Assembly: GCA_012838955.1 (NCBI GenBank)
Contig: DUOH01000027.1
Coordinates: forward strand, 1 to 64,000
Origin: Bacillota bacterium
Lineage (GTDB): Bacteria; Bacillota; UBA4882; UBA10575
Length of the DNA stretch: 64,000 nucleotides
Direction: 5' to 3'
Shown here in pieces: positions 42,432 through 51,888 of this stretch (the first letter of the stretch is position 1; each line of letters starts with the position of its first letter). The notes under the pieces were generated by a model, which saw only the letters and a program-made list of their open reading frames with translations, had not been told where the DNA came from and ran no database searches. The position numbers were made by a program, and so were the translations under genes.

Positions 42432-44738
42432 ATGATCTTGTCGTACCACATCCGGCTTGCTGAACCACTGAATATACAGAGCGAAAGCATGGGCTCGATC
42501 CCCAAACCAACTCTACTTTCGCCGCTTTTTTTAAAAATCCTCAGTAATCTGCTGCTATTGACATTCGGCTGGAGCAGGCCGGCCCTACCAAGCCCGGCTA
42601 CAGCTACAACGACGACCGCCTCCTCCCAGGGAAAAGTCCTTGTCCTTTTTGTCAATGCTATCTCATTAACGGATCTAGCCGAAGCGCCCACTCCCACTCT
42701 GCACACATTAATCAAACAGGGCGCATTAGGTCTGGCGAATGTCCGGACCGGTGGTGCTTTCTCCCCGGAGAACGCTTATGCCACCATCGGCGCAATAGAC
42801 CGGGCCGTGGGCTCTTCCCGGGCCGGAGAGGCCTTTGTTGAAGATGAAAATACAGAACACGGCCGGGCCGGGCAAGTCTTCGCCCGGAGTACCGGAATTA
42901 CGCCTCCGCCTCGTTCCATAGTAGTTCTGGATTACCCTTATCTACTACGGGCCAATACCCGTTTCCGGCAAGAAGCGGGTCTGGGCGCACTAGGCGAATA
43001 CCTGACGAACTACGGAAAAATAGGAGCGGTGATTGGAAATGCCGACACGGAACAACCCGGCAGGGAAATCGCTCTGACCTTAATGGATAAAAGGGGTATT
43101 GTCTATGCCGGTCAAGTCGGAACGGAACTGACGCGCGACAACCCCCGGAAGCTTTATGGACTGGAAACTGATTACCACCAAGTCCTGGTCGCCATCAGGG
43201 CTCTTCTGCCCGCCGCTGATTGCCTTCTGATTGAAACAGGAGATACATCCCGCTTGGAAAAAGGCCGTGACCTAATCCTGCCCGCCCGGAGAAAGAAGTT
43301 GCTCCATGCCGCCCTAGGGGATTTCGATGCTTTTCTCCGGCAACTACGTCCGGAAATCCCCGAAGAAGACCTGGTGCTGCTGATCGTATCCGCTTATCCG
43401 TCCAGAGAGGCCAGTACCCAAGGTGATACACTCACCCCGGTGCTGGCCGTAGGCCCCGGTTTCGCCCCGGGCCTGTTGTATTCGCCAAGCACCAGGCAGC
43501 CGGGGATCATAAGTATCTTTGATCTACAATCTACTCTCCTTGCTGCTGTGGGCCTGAAAACTCCCGATCGTTTTCAGGGGCGTCCCCTCTCCTCTGTCCC
43601 CCACGCTGATCCTCTTGGCTATTTGCAGAAGGCCAATGCCCGTATTATCAAGGTGAATAAAGACCGTTCCCCTATTTTAAAGGGGTTTGTCGTGCTCCAA
43701 ATTATTCTAATCCTTTCCGCGCTGACCGTCATCTTGCTGCGCCCGTCATCTCCCTTCTACTACCAGCTTTTATCCATGCTTTTACCCGGGATTACCAGCG
43801 TGCCTCTGGCCCTCTTGGCGCTCCCCCTCTTTAACCTGGAAGGCGTCTTCAAAATCTCCCTCTACCTGATCTTCATCACGATCGGCGTGGGCGTCATTTC
43901 TTTCCACAAGAAGCTAGCAGCTCCCCGTCTCCCCGGCCTGCTGGCGCTGGTTACCGCCTTGGCCGTCCTCCTGGATACCATGGCTCACTCTCCCCTGATG
44001 AAAGAGTCAATCTTGGGCTTCAGCCCGGTGGGAGGAGCCCGCTATTACGGGATTGGTAATGAGTACTTGGGAATTTTATTAGGAGCATCCGTCACCGGCG
44101 CCACCATCCTGATGGACTGGACCCGGCGGAAGACTCTCTTTTTCTACCTTAGTATACTCTTTTATGCAGCTATCACCTATTTTGCCGCCGCCCCGTGGTT
44201 CGGTTCGAATTTTGGGGGCGGCGTCTCGCTGTCAGTTACTTATCTCTTAATCATGCTCTTGTTTTCCAGGAAAAAAAGAAGCCGCCGCCGAATTATCTTC
44301 ACGGCATTGGCTGGCGCCGCCCTGATCGTCACCGTATTCGCCCTGATTGACCTCTTCAACATCACTGGTGAGCAGTCCCATATCGGACGATTCGCCGCCA
44401 ACATCCGCCACCACGGAATACAGGCAGCGGCGCCAATTATCCTCAGGAAGATCCGGATGAACCTTAAACTCTTGGAGTATACCATCTGGACAAAGGCGTT
44501 ACTCTCTTTCCTCGCTGTCCTCCTGGTCTTGACTTACCGACCTTCCGGAAAACTGGCTGAAATCGCCGAACGCTATCCCCTCTTCCTCAAGGGCTTCTGG
44601 AGCGCGGTCATCGGCAGTATCGTAGCGCTGCTAGTCAACGACTCCGGTATTGTGGCCGCCGCCACTAGTCTACTCTACCCGGTCATGACCGTACTAACGA
44701 TTGTGGTGGGGGATCTTTCCCCCGCCGAGCATATGTGA
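42432..44738 (+). CDS. alkaline-phosphatase-like polytopic membrane protein
   Basis: I do not recognise a named family. The 768-aa product has a signal/anchor helix at about residues 30-48 (SPLFLKILSNLLLLTFGW). An extracytoplasmic region of about 350 residues follows; it starts VLVLFVNAISLTDLAEAPTPTLHTLIKQGALGL and includes IETGDTSR and VSAYPSREASTQGDTLTPVLAVGPGF. These recall an alkaline-phosphatase/phosphodiesterase-like fold, though a metal-binding threonine or serine is not obvious. The C-terminal half has about 10 membrane helices (from residue 415 on). Similar large proteins are found in several Firmicutes beside GT4 genes. A role in envelope polymer assembly is possible (inference). 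The gene follows the GT4 gene by 16 bp. Confidence 0.65.
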   Translation: MILSYHIRLAEPLNIQSESMGSIPKPTLLSPLFLKILSNLLLLTFGWSRPALPSPATATTTTASSQGKVLVLFVNAISLTDLAEAPTPTLHTLIKQGALGLANVRTGGAFSPENAYATIGAIDRAVGSSRAGEAFVEDENTEHGRAGQVFARSTGITPPPRSIVVLDYPYLLRANTRFRQEAGLGALGEYLTNYGKIGAVIGNADTEQPGREIALTLMDKRGIVYAGQVGTELTRDNPRKLYGLETDYHQVLVAIRALLPAADCLLIETGDTSRLEKGRDLILPARRKKLLHAALGDFDAFLRQLRPEIPEEDLVLLIVSAYPSREASTQGDTLTPVLAVGPGFAPGLLYSPSTRQPGIISIFDLQSTLLAAVGLKTPDRFQGRPLSSVPHADPLGYLQKANARIIKVNKDRSPILKGFVVLQIILILSALTVILLRPSSPFYYQLLSMLLPGITSVPLALLALPLFNLEGVFKISLYLIFITIGVGVISFHKKLAAPRLPGLLALVTALAVLLDTMAHSPLMKESILGFSPVGGARYYGIGNEYLGILLGASVTGATILMDWTRRKTLFFYLSILFYAAITYFAAAPWFGSNFGGGVSLSVTYLLIMLLFSRKKRSRRRIIFTALAGAALIVTVFALIDLFNITGEQSHIGRFAANIRHHGIQAAAPIILRKIRMNLKLLEYTIWTKALLSFLAVLLVLTYRPSGKLAEIAERYPLFLKGFWSAVIGSIVALLVNDSGIVAAATSLLYPVMTVLTIVVGDLSPAEHM

Positions 44739-44904
44739 CTTCCGATTAGTCCCTGGTGGCCATAATCCTATAATCGTAGATTACTATTGATCTACAAAAC
44801 CCTTAATCGCCGTTGTTTTCTCGGTGGGGAGGTCGCCCAGTTCATCCGGTGTCACGCTGCCTCTACCGTTACGCGCATGGCATATCTTCATTTGTTAAAA
44901 ACAA

Positions 44905-44930
44905 ATTTTTACTGCAAAATAAGTAAAAAT
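44905..44930. promoter_or_regulatory. inverted repeat before the decarboxylase gene
   Basis: ATTTTTACT (44905-44913) and AGTAAAAAT (44922-44930) are perfect complements around an 8-nt spacer, in the 347-bp gap 44739-45085. TATATT (44935) just after it could be a -10 element. The position suits an operator; a hairpin is weak because the arms are AT-rich. No gene is supported in the gap: a 95-residue frame at 44787-45074 has no family features. Confidence 0.5.
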
Positions 44931-45085
44931 ATGCTATATTTATTAGCTGATCACACCGTCAATCTCACTCGCGCAACAGTCCGGAACGTATCTCTCGGCG
45001 ACAAACTGATGATGGGGAACATGCGCGTAAACGCCACACACACCCGCCGGATGATTTGGCTATTTTTTTTCTAGGAGGAAAAAGC

Positions 45086-46543
45086 ATGATTAAACCGGAT
45101 CAAAACCGCACTCCCCTTTTTGATGCTGTAAAAAGATATATGGAAAGCAATGTAATTCCTTTTCATGTGCCAGGACACAAACACGGGCAGGGCATCCCGG
45201 AGTTCAGAGAATTCCTTGGTGAAACCGCTTTCAAAATGGATCTCAATGGGATGGAGGATCTGGATTTTGCCACCAATCCCACAGGCGCCATCCTGGAAGC
45301 CGAAAAATTGTTTGCCCAAGCCTTTGGTGCGGAAGCCGCCTTTTTCTTGGTAAACGGCGCTTCCTCGGGTGTCCTCAACATGATCCTCAGCGCCTGTGAT
45401 CCCGGTGATCAGATCATCATTCCTAGAAATGCACATAAATCCACGATTGGGGCGATCATCCTCAGTGGGGCCATGCCTGTTTATGTGCAACCGGAGATCA
45501 ACGAAGAATTAGGAATCGCCACCGGTGTGACGGTCAACCGGATCAAACAGGCGATTAAAGACTATCCTCACGCCAAAGCGGTTTTCGTGATTAACCCTTC
45601 GTATTATGGGATAGCTCCGGATCTGAAATCCATCGTCCGTGTGGCGCACTATGCCCAAATGGCGGTCTTGGTGGACGAAGCCCACGGCGCTCACATGTCA
45701 TTCCACGATGACTTCCCTCTTACCGCCATGGAAGTCGGCGCCGATATGAGCGCCATCAGCATGCATAAAACCGGCGGATCACTTACCCAATCCGCCGCCC
45801 TATTGATTCGCGGGGGCATGATCCAACCCGAAGCCGTCAAACATGTCCTTAACCTAACCTTCACCACCAGCGCTTCATATCTCCTGATGACCTCGTTGGA
45901 TGTGGCCAGAAAACAACTGGCGGTGAAAGGTAATAAACTGCTGGAGCGGACTCTGAGTTTGGTCAGATGGGCCCGGGAGGAGATTAACCAGATCGATGGT
46001 TTATACGCCTTTGGACGTGAACTCGTGGGCGCCCCGGGTTTCTATGATTTTGACGAGACTAAACTTACAGTCTCCGTAGCCCAATTAGGCTTAACCGGTT
46101 ATGAGACCGAAAGTATCTTGCGAAAAGAATATAATATCCAGATTGAACTCGCCGACCTCTATAATGTTTTACCCTATATTAGTATAGGAGATACTGAAGA
46201 ATCCGTCAGACTACTAATTGACGCCTTTAAGGACCTGGCTTCCAAACATGCCAAGACCAGCCGACGGAGGAGGATAATCATTCCCAAAAATCCGCAGATC
46301 ATCGTCTCCCCCCGGGATGCTTTTTACAGTTCAAAGAAGGTTGTGCCACTGGAGCAGGCTAAGGGGGAGATCGCCGGAGAGATGATCATGGCCTATCCTC
46401 CGGGCATCCCCGTGATCTGTATGGGAGAACGGATCGATCAAGATATTATCGACTATATCAAACTCCTAAAGAGTGAAAAATGTGAACTGCAGGGGACGGT
46501 GGATCCTTACGTGGAGTATGTTAGAGTACTTGGAGTGGAATAG
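45086..46543 (+). CDS. Orn/Lys/Arg decarboxylase (PLP, fold type I)
   Basis: This 485-aa protein belongs to the Orn/Lys/Arg decarboxylase major-domain family, of the SpeA/YaaO size found in Firmicutes. It has the HVPGHKHGQG opening, NGASSGVLNMIL, VDEAHGAHM, the PLP-lysine SMHKTGGS and a C-terminal domain (about 400-480) with YPPGIPVICMGERI. Arginine or lysine is the likely substrate; the exact one cannot be read. With speH at 7318 a polyamine route is possible. The ATG has AGGAGG seven bases upstream. The gene is downstream of an inverted repeat at 44905-44930. Confidence 0.92.
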   Translation: MIKPDQNRTPLFDAVKRYMESNVIPFHVPGHKHGQGIPEFREFLGETAFKMDLNGMEDLDFATNPTGAILEAEKLFAQAFGAEAAFFLVNGASSGVLNMILSACDPGDQIIIPRNAHKSTIGAIILSGAMPVYVQPEINEELGIATGVTVNRIKQAIKDYPHAKAVFVINPSYYGIAPDLKSIVRVAHYAQMAVLVDEAHGAHMSFHDDFPLTAMEVGADMSAISMHKTGGSLTQSAALLIRGGMIQPEAVKHVLNLTFTTSASYLLMTSLDVARKQLAVKGNKLLERTLSLVRWAREEINQIDGLYAFGRELVGAPGFYDFDETKLTVSVAQLGLTGYETESILRKEYNIQIELADLYNVLPYISIGDTEESVRLLIDAFKDLASKHAKTSRRRRIIIPKNPQIIVSPRDAFYSSKKVVPLEQAKGEIAGEMIMAYPPGIPVICMGERIDQDIIDYIKLLKSEKCELQGTVDPYVEYVRVLGVE

Positions 46544-46773
46544 CTGCTCGTTCCTGGTCACTGGTGGGCATGGGCGCCTGCGGAGGAAGGCTGATGGGTT
46601 CTTGGCCCATCACGCAGAAATGACGCGTGAATGGCGCGTGCGGGTGATGAAAAAGTTCACGTGATGAAGAGTATACGATGAAGCGTTCATGTATTGAAGT
46701 CGTGGAAAGGCCACTCAATCAACTGGAAAAGACCAGACCGGGCGGCTGGTGACGAGAACCGCCGCCCCGGCAA
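46544..46773. other. GC-rich region with no gene
   Basis: Between the decarboxylase and the tRNA-Val/Asp pair. The stretch 46618-46660 is repetitive (GACGCGTGAATGGCGCGTGC-like), resembling short segments near 30243 and 39370. No ORF has family support. Confidence 0.4.
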
Positions 46774-46803
46774 AAATAAAAAAACCGCTCAGCAATGAGC
46801 GGT
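46774..46803 (-). terminator. terminator after the Val-Asp tRNA pair
   Basis: Minus strand ACCGCTCA, loop TTGC, TGAGCGGT (46784-46803) followed by a run of seven T. Because T residues also follow it on the plus strand (46806-46811), it may act in both directions. Confidence 0.85.
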
Positions 46804-46813
46804 ACTTTTTTAC

Positions 46814-46890
46814 TGGCGGAGCCGACGAGACTCGAACTCGCGATCTCCAGCGTGACAGGCTGGCATGTTAACCGACTACACCACGGCTCC
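46814..46890 (-). tRNA. tRNA-Asp (GTC)
   Basis: A 77-nt cloverleaf with encoded CCA: acceptor GGAGCCG/CGGCTCC, discriminator G, anticodon loop CTGTCAC and GGTTCGAGTCTC-type T arm GAGTTCGAGTCTC. Downstream of tRNA-Val by 5 bp. Confidence 0.95.
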
Positions 46891-46895
46891 ATTTA

Positions 46896-46971
46896 TGGTG
46901 GGCGAAACAGGGCTCGAACCTGTGACCCCTTGCTTGTAAGGCAAGTGCTCTCCCAGCTGAGCTATTCGCCC
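46896..46971 (-). tRNA. tRNA-Val (TAC)
   Basis: A 76-nt cloverleaf with encoded CCA: acceptor GGGCGAA/TTCGCCC, discriminator A, anticodon loop CTTACAA, T arm AGGTTCGAGCCCT. First of the Val-Asp pair. Confidence 0.95.
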
Positions 46972-47107
46972 CCCAATTTAACAGGTTACATCCTTCGTTA
47001 AGCAACAACACAGGACATGTTGTCAAAATTGACGGCAGAAATAATTATACCTCATTTATCGGTAAATGTAAAGTGTTTTTTCACTTTACCCTCACAATAA
47101 AGTGAAC

Positions 47108-47260
47108 TTACCTGTAAGAGAACTCTTTTTTATTGCACCCGGTGATTATGGACTTGAGCCGGTTTTTCAGAAGAAAAACAAGCTCTTCGCCGGTAATTGT
47201 TTCCCGAATGTACCAGGAAATCAACTGTCCAAATCCCAATCTAAGCTGCTGCTTATCCAC
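47108..47260 (-). CDS. small hypothetical protein
   Basis: I do not recognise it. A 50-aa frame starts with GTG at 47260, six to seven bases after AGGAGG, a near-ideal ribosome site. It reads from MDKQQLRLGFGQLISWYIRE through TGEELVFLLKNRLKSII to CNKKEFSYR, with amphipathic, mildly basic character and no signal peptide. It lies downstream of the PHP gene's 3' end, on the same strand, before the tRNA-Val gene. Its length and the absence of a known family make this uncertain. Confidence 0.45.
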   Translation of the reverse strand: MDKQQLRLGFGQLISWYIRETITGEELVFLLKNRLKSIITGCNKKEFSYR

Positions 47261-47526
47261 AAAATACCTCCTCATTCTCGTAGATCTCTGGTGATTTATG
47301 CAGGGCGGGTCGCTGGCCCCACGGTAACGGACCCCATGCTGCCAGCATTTATCCTTACATGCTTCTCTATTCTTTCTTCTTTCCGGCATCTTTATACTCC
47401 CGTGGAAGAAGTGGAAACACTAAGAAAAACACTGGGGCTTTCCGGCAGAAAACCACCTGACGCAGGAGATATGTTAGCACATTACCCCGGGAAATTCAAG
47501 AACAAGAAGGTAACAAATGAGCCGCT

Positions 47527-48348
47527 TTACAGCAAGACTTCGATAAAACGCCGCTCCACAGTGGCGGCGCCCATTTGCGCCGCGCCCGCCGTGCCGTGAA
47601 AATCCGAACCACCGGTGGGAAAAAGCTCGAGTTGATCGGCGATCCGGAGCAGCTCAACACGGACTTCAGGGGAATGGGTCGGATGGAAGACCTCGATTCC
47701 GGCCAGCCCGTTCCCTTTCAACGTCTTAAGCATACGTAAGTTTTCCAGACGGCCTGGATGAGCTAACACCGGCAGGCCACCGGCTTTACTGATTAAGTCC
47801 AGTGCTTCCAAAGTCTGTAATTCCTGGTGGGGAACATAAGCCACTCCTTCTGGGCCAAGATAATATTGGAACCCAGCTCGCTCCGGATCTTCACCGATGA
47901 TCTCCTTTTTCTTCAGAGCCAGGTAAATGTGGGGGCGACCGATGTACCGGCCGCGTGTATCCTGGCAGACCTTCTCCAGGTCGTCCCAGCACAGATCAAC
48001 CCCTGCTCTTTGCAGCTTCTTCAGGATCTCTTTCGCCCGTTCAATTCGGGTGTCAATCACCTTTTCCAAGCGACAGCGGAGTCCGTCATGGTAATAATCC
48101 ACCCGGTAACCAAGGATGTGAAGCTCCTCTCCTTGGTATTGAGTGGTCATCTCCACGCCTGGGATGGTAATCACCCCTGCCTCTTCTCCGGCTGCCCTGA
48201 ACTCCTCCAAGCCGTTTAGGGTGTCATGATCAGTCAGCGCCAGCCCGGTCAAGCCCTGCTCTTTCCCTAACTCAACCAGAACGGACGGGGAATAGAGCCC
48301 GTCCGAATAATTGGAGTGAATATGCAGATCAAAACCCAAACTCTTCAC
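47527..48348 (-). CDS. PHP-domain metal-dependent phosphoesterase
   Basis: The 273-aa protein is a PHP-superfamily hydrolase with DLHIHSNYSDGLYSP, LALTDHDTLNG, PGVEMTTQYQGEELHILGY, PVLAHPG and GGSDFHG, which carry the metal-binding histidines and aspartates. Related proteins (YciV/RnaAM) remove nucleotides from 5' ends of RNA or act on phosphorylated nucleosides. It is the last gene of the aromatic operon, 63 bp after aroA, so a linked role is possible but not implied. The start is GTG at 48348. Confidence 0.92.
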   Translation of the reverse strand: MKSLGFDLHIHSNYSDGLYSPSVLVELGKEQGLTGLALTDHDTLNGLEEFRAAGEEAGVITIPGVEMTTQYQGEELHILGYRVDYYHDGLRCRLEKVIDTRIERAKEILKKLQRAGVDLCWDDLEKVCQDTRGRYIGRPHIYLALKKKEIIGEDPERAGFQYYLGPEGVAYVPHQELQTLEALDLISKAGGLPVLAHPGRLENLRMLKTLKGNGLAGIEVFHPTHSPEVRVELLRIADQLELFPTGGSDFHGTAGAAQMGAATVERRFIEVLL

Positions 48349-48411
48349 TTCCTTCGAAAATAAACACTGCTTTCTGCTTCGCAGACCATCCTACTTAATT
48401 ACTGGTTGTGA

Positions 48412-49710
48412 CTAAGAATGGCCGTCCAGAACCTTCACGGTCGCCCCCAAGGCGGCCAGGTCAGCAAAGAACGTCGGATAAGATTTACTGACATGCTCCG
48501 CTCCGTCAATCTCCAAACCTTCCTGTGTACGCAAGGCTAAAGCGGAAAAGGCCATAATGATCCTGTGGTCATGATGGGCGTCAATGACCACCCCGCCTTT
48601 ATATCCTTTAGGTTCTCCAGTGATCCGTAATTCTTCCGGAAACTCTTCTACTTGTACGCCGACTTTTCTTAATTCCCGGGCAAAATCGCTGATCCGGTCC
48701 GATTCCTTCCAGCGTAAATTGGCGATCTTTCTGAACCTGGAAGTTCCCTCCGCCAACGCGGCTACTACCGCCATGGACAAGACGGCGTCCGTGGCTTGAT
48801 CACCGGGAAAATCCGCGGCCTGTAAGGGCCTCCCGCCTTGAATCCGGATACCTTGGGGATCGGCGGTCAAATCCGCTCCCATCTTTTGTAAGTAGGGAAT
48901 AACCGCCCTTTCACCCTGAACGTCATTGAGGGCAAGGTTGGATAAGACCACCTCCGACGGTAAGAGCACAGCTGCGGAAAGCAGGGCGGAGGCAGCCGGA
49001 TAATCACCGGGCGTCCGGTAGGACCGGGGCTGGTAGCTTCCAGCCGGTACAGTAAAGATTAAGTCTTCCCAGTCTGCTTCTACTTGTACGCCGGCCTCCG
49101 CCATCACCTTGATCGTAGTCGCCAAGGGAGGACGAGAGGCCAGTCCCTCCGTAATCCTTACGGTCAATCCGCCAAGTAGAGGAGCGACAAACAGCAAAGC
49201 CGTGGCAAATTGGGAACTGACCCGGCCGGAAACCATGACTTCCCGTTTGGCAACGGGTTTTTGCCCATAAATGACAATCGGGAGACAGCCGTTCTGATCA
49301 TGAACCTCTGCGCCGAGCTCCCGGAGGGCGGTTAAGAGATCCCCTTGTGGCCTCTTGCCCAAGGACTCGGGGTAGGAGGTTACATACTCAGTCTCCGGCA
49401 ACAGTAAACCGTAGGCCAGGAGCAGACGTAAAATCAAGCCTCCGTTTCCCGGATTCAAAGTAAGCCTTCCCTTCGGTAAGCTTTGAATCCCCCCGATCCG
49501 GAGCAGGCCGTCTGCTTCTGTAATCTTCGCCCCCAACTCCCGGCAACACTCGATGAGCGCCCGGGCGTCATCATTGAGGGCGGGGGAAGCGACAGTCGAT
49601 TCGCCTGGCGTCAAAGCGGAGAGCCAAATATAACGCGAGGTATAATTCTTGGAACCCGGCGCCCGGACCTCACCTTTTAGAGAGTCCGTCGGTCCGACAT
49701 AGATCCTCAC
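48412..49710 (-). CDS. aroA: 3-phosphoshikimate 1-carboxyvinyltransferase (EPSP synthase)
   Basis: The 432-aa protein has GSKNYTSRYIWLSALTPGES and LNPGNGGLILRLLLAYG (the family's GNGGT/SGT loop, in which the common TAxR is altered to LILRL). It also has GDYPAASALLSAA, ATDAVLSMAVVAALAEG and RWKESDRI, HHDHRIIMAFSALAL. It condenses shikimate-3-phosphate with phosphoenolpyruvate. The start is GTG at 49710, overlapping the tyrA stop in an ATGA-like junction. It carries a K in place of the typical R in the opening loop of some classes; the fold call is secure. Confidence 0.93.
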   Translation of the reverse strand: MRIYVGPTDSLKGEVRAPGSKNYTSRYIWLSALTPGESTVASPALNDDARALIECCRELGAKITEADGLLRIGGIQSLPKGRLTLNPGNGGLILRLLLAYGLLLPETEYVTSYPESLGKRPQGDLLTALRELGAEVHDQNGCLPIVIYGQKPVAKREVMVSGRVSSQFATALLFVAPLLGGLTVRITEGLASRPPLATTIKVMAEAGVQVEADWEDLIFTVPAGSYQPRSYRTPGDYPAASALLSAAVLLPSEVVLSNLALNDVQGERAVIPYLQKMGADLTADPQGIRIQGGRPLQAADFPGDQATDAVLSMAVVAALAEGTSRFRKIANLRWKESDRISDFARELRKVGVQVEEFPEELRITGEPKGYKGGVVIDAHHDHRIIMAFSALALRTQEGLEIDGAEHVSKSYPTFFADLAALGATVKVLDGHS

Positions 49711-50819
49711 TGCTGACCATCCTCCCTGGCTTGCACTTGGTAGCCGTGATTTTTTAGCACCGTAACCGCCTGGGCTAAAGCTGAGGCCTGTTCAAAAGCG
49801 ACCCGCAGCGTGCCTGCTTCTCCTTCCCTGATATGCAAGATCTCGAGGTCTTTGATATTTAAACCCTGCTTCGACAGGAGGTTAACCACGCCGGAGATGG
49901 CCCCCGGCCGGTCCTCAATCACCACCACCAGTTCATGCAGGAGGGTTAAGAAGCCCTTGTTCTTTACAGGAAGTTCCGCCCGCACCAGCCTGGCCCGGTT
50001 GAGGCGCTCCTCCAACTCTTCCTTGGCTGAAGCGGCCAGGTCTTGCCGGAACGCGGTCAATTCCGCAATCAACTCATCCACCATCGCCAGCAGGGGTCCT
50101 CGGTTGGAGAAGAGAATCTCCCGCCATAAACCGGGCGCCCCCAGAGCGATTCTGGTGGTATCGCGAAACCCCCCGGCCGCCAGGGATAAAGTCCCGGCCA
50201 GCCGCTTTTCCAGGGAGGCGGCGGTGTTAACCAGGGCCGCGGCAACCACATGCGGTAAGTGGCTGACCGCGGCGACCATCAGGTCATGTTCCTCCGGATC
50301 CAGCAAGTGAGGCAGGCCCCCTACGATCCGAACGAAGCGACAGAGCGTCTCGAGAATCGGTTCGGGGATATTTGCTCCGGGGGTAAGGAGGTAAACAGCG
50401 TTTTCAAAGAGAAAAGGGTCAGCCGCGCTGATTCCGGAGCGTTCAGTCCCGGCCATGGGATGACCGCCCACATAGTAAACGTCCTCCGGTAACAGCGGCG
50501 GGATTCTCCGGTGAAGATCCGCTTTGGTGCTGGCCACATCCGTCAGGATGGTCCCCTTCTTGAGGAAGGGCGCCAGCTCTTTCACGACCGGTACGGTCTG
50601 CTCCACCGGCGTCGCCAGCACCACCAGATCGGCCCAGGCCGCGGCGGATAAACGATCAACCTTCTTATGGGCTGCCGCCCGGGCTACGGCCTCCTCCGCC
50701 ACTCCGGGAGCGAGATCATAGGCGATTACCTCCCCTACAGATTTGGAACGGCAGAGGGCCATGCCCAGTGATCCCCCGATCAAGCCCAGCCCGATAATGC
50801 TTACTTTCCCTAAGCTCAT
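49707..50819 (-). CDS. tyrA: prephenate dehydrogenase with ACT domain
   Basis: A 370-aa enzyme with the NAD motif IIGLGLIGGSLGMALCRS at residues 8-25, then GGHPMAGTERSGI, VAAVSHLPHVVAAALV and GGFRDTTRIALG. A C-terminal ACT domain (about 290-365, ELVVVIEDRPGAISGVVNLLSKQG) probably senses tyrosine. It makes 4-hydroxyphenylpyruvate for tyrosine. The ATG overlaps the stop of the DAHP synthase gene (ATGA) and its own stop overlaps aroA. Confidence 0.95.
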   Translation of the reverse strand: MSLGKVSIIGLGLIGGSLGMALCRSKSVGEVIAYDLAPGVAEEAVARAAAHKKVDRLSAAAWADLVVLATPVEQTVPVVKELAPFLKKGTILTDVASTKADLHRRIPPLLPEDVYYVGGHPMAGTERSGISAADPFLFENAVYLLTPGANIPEPILETLCRFVRIVGGLPHLLDPEEHDLMVAAVSHLPHVVAAALVNTAASLEKRLAGTLSLAAGGFRDTTRIALGAPGLWREILFSNRGPLLAMVDELIAELTAFRQDLAASAKEELEERLNRARLVRAELPVKNKGFLTLLHELVVVIEDRPGAISGVVNLLSKQGLNIKDLEILHIREGEAGTLRVAFEQASALAQAVTVLKNHGYQVQAREDGQQ

Positions 50820-51826
50820 ACCTTTCTCCCCATTACCTTGATTAACGGCTGAACTCCGTCGAGCAGGGCGCCAAACTCATTAAGGTTCAAGGATTGCGGC
50901 CCATCGGAAAGCGCCTGCTCCGGCCGGGGATGAACCTCGACCATCAAACCGTCGGCTCCGGCGGCCACCGCCGCTTTGGACATGGGCAGGATCAGGCTTT
51001 TGCGACCAGTAGCGTGACTGGGATCGGCGATCACCGGAAGGTGACTCAATTCCTTGATCAGAGGAATAGCGCTTAGATCCATGGTATTCCTGGTTGCCGT
51101 CTCAAAGGTGCGGATGCCCCGCTCACAGAGGACCACTTGGTAATTGCCTTCTTTCATAATATATTCCGCAGCCATCAGCCATTCCTCAACAGTAGCCGCC
51201 AATCCCCGTTTCAAAATGACCGGCTTCTTGCTCTGCCCCACCTCCCGTAGGAGAGTGAAGTTCTGCATATTCCTGGCTCCGATTTGAAACATATCCGCGT
51301 ACTTGGCCACCAATTCCACATCTTTGGGGTTGACTACTTCGGTTACTACCGGTAGCCCGGTCTCCGCGCCCGCGGCTTGTAAAAGCTTCAGCCCTTCTTC
51401 CTCCAGCCCCTGAAAAGAATATGGTGAAGTTCTCGGTTTATAGGCGCCGCCCCGTAAGATCTGCGCGCCCGCTTCCTTGATCCGCCGGGCGGTGGTGAGT
51501 AACTGTTCTTCATCTTCCACCGCGCAAGGACCGGCCACCACCACAATCTGCTCCCCGCCGAAAGTGACATGGCCCACTTTCACCTCGGTGTGGGCGCTAA
51601 ATTCTTTGCTCGCCAGTTTGAAGGGTTTTAAGATCGGCACCACCTTTTCCACTCCGGCCAGCGCTTCGATGGCGTGGATCAGTTCCGGAGTCTTCTCCCC
51701 AATGGCGCCGATGATTGTCCGTTCTACTCCTTTCGAGACATGTAGCCCGAAGCCCAGCTCCTGCAGTCTCTCTTGCACCTGCCCCAATTCGACCGGGCCG
51801 GCCTGTGGCGACATAACAATAACCAT
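50816..51826 (-). CDS. aroF: DAHP synthase with N-terminal ferredoxin-like domain
   Basis: The 336-aa enzyme is a type I-beta DAHP synthase. Residues 1 to about 70 form the ferredoxin-like regulatory domain (MVIVMSPQAGPVELGQVQERLQ-type start, read to residue 20). The catalytic barrel starts VVVAGPCAVEDEEQ and has [18 protein letters not shown] and ILKRGLAATVEEW. It condenses phosphoenolpyruvate with erythrose 4-phosphate, the first step of the shikimate route. The domain is usually the phenylalanine/tyrosine allosteric site. It is the fifth gene of the hutP-led operon. The other DAHP synthase (39406) has a chorismate mutase instead. Confidence 0.95.
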   Translation of the reverse strand: MVIVMSPQAGPVELGQVQERLQELGFGLHVSKGVERTIIGAIGEKTPELIHAIEALAGVEKVVPILKPFKLASKEFSAHTEVKVGHVTFGGEQIVVVAGPCAVEDEEQLLTTARRIKEAGAQILRGGAYKPRTSPYSFQGLEEEGLKLLQAAGAETGLPVVTEVVNPKDVELVAKYADMFQIGARNMQNFTLLREVGQSKKPVILKRGLAATVEEWLMAAEYIMKEGNYQVVLCERGIRTFETATRNTMDLSAIPLIKELSHLPVIADPSHATGRKSLILPMSKAAVAAGADGLMVEVHPRPEQALSDGPQSLNLNEFGALLDGVQPLIKVMGRKV

Positions 51827-51888
51827 CCTTCAAATCATCCTTTCTACCATCCTACTTTTGCGTCACCCTTACGCAAACTTGACCAAGG

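Noticed and set aside
44787-45074. 95-residue plus-strand frame before the decarboxylase
   Set aside because: Composition is random, and a short ribosome-site-linked start of the decarboxylase lies just after it.
47102-47599. 165-residue plus-strand frame
   Set aside because: It overlaps the 3' end of the PHP gene and the small minus-strand frame, and it looks random.
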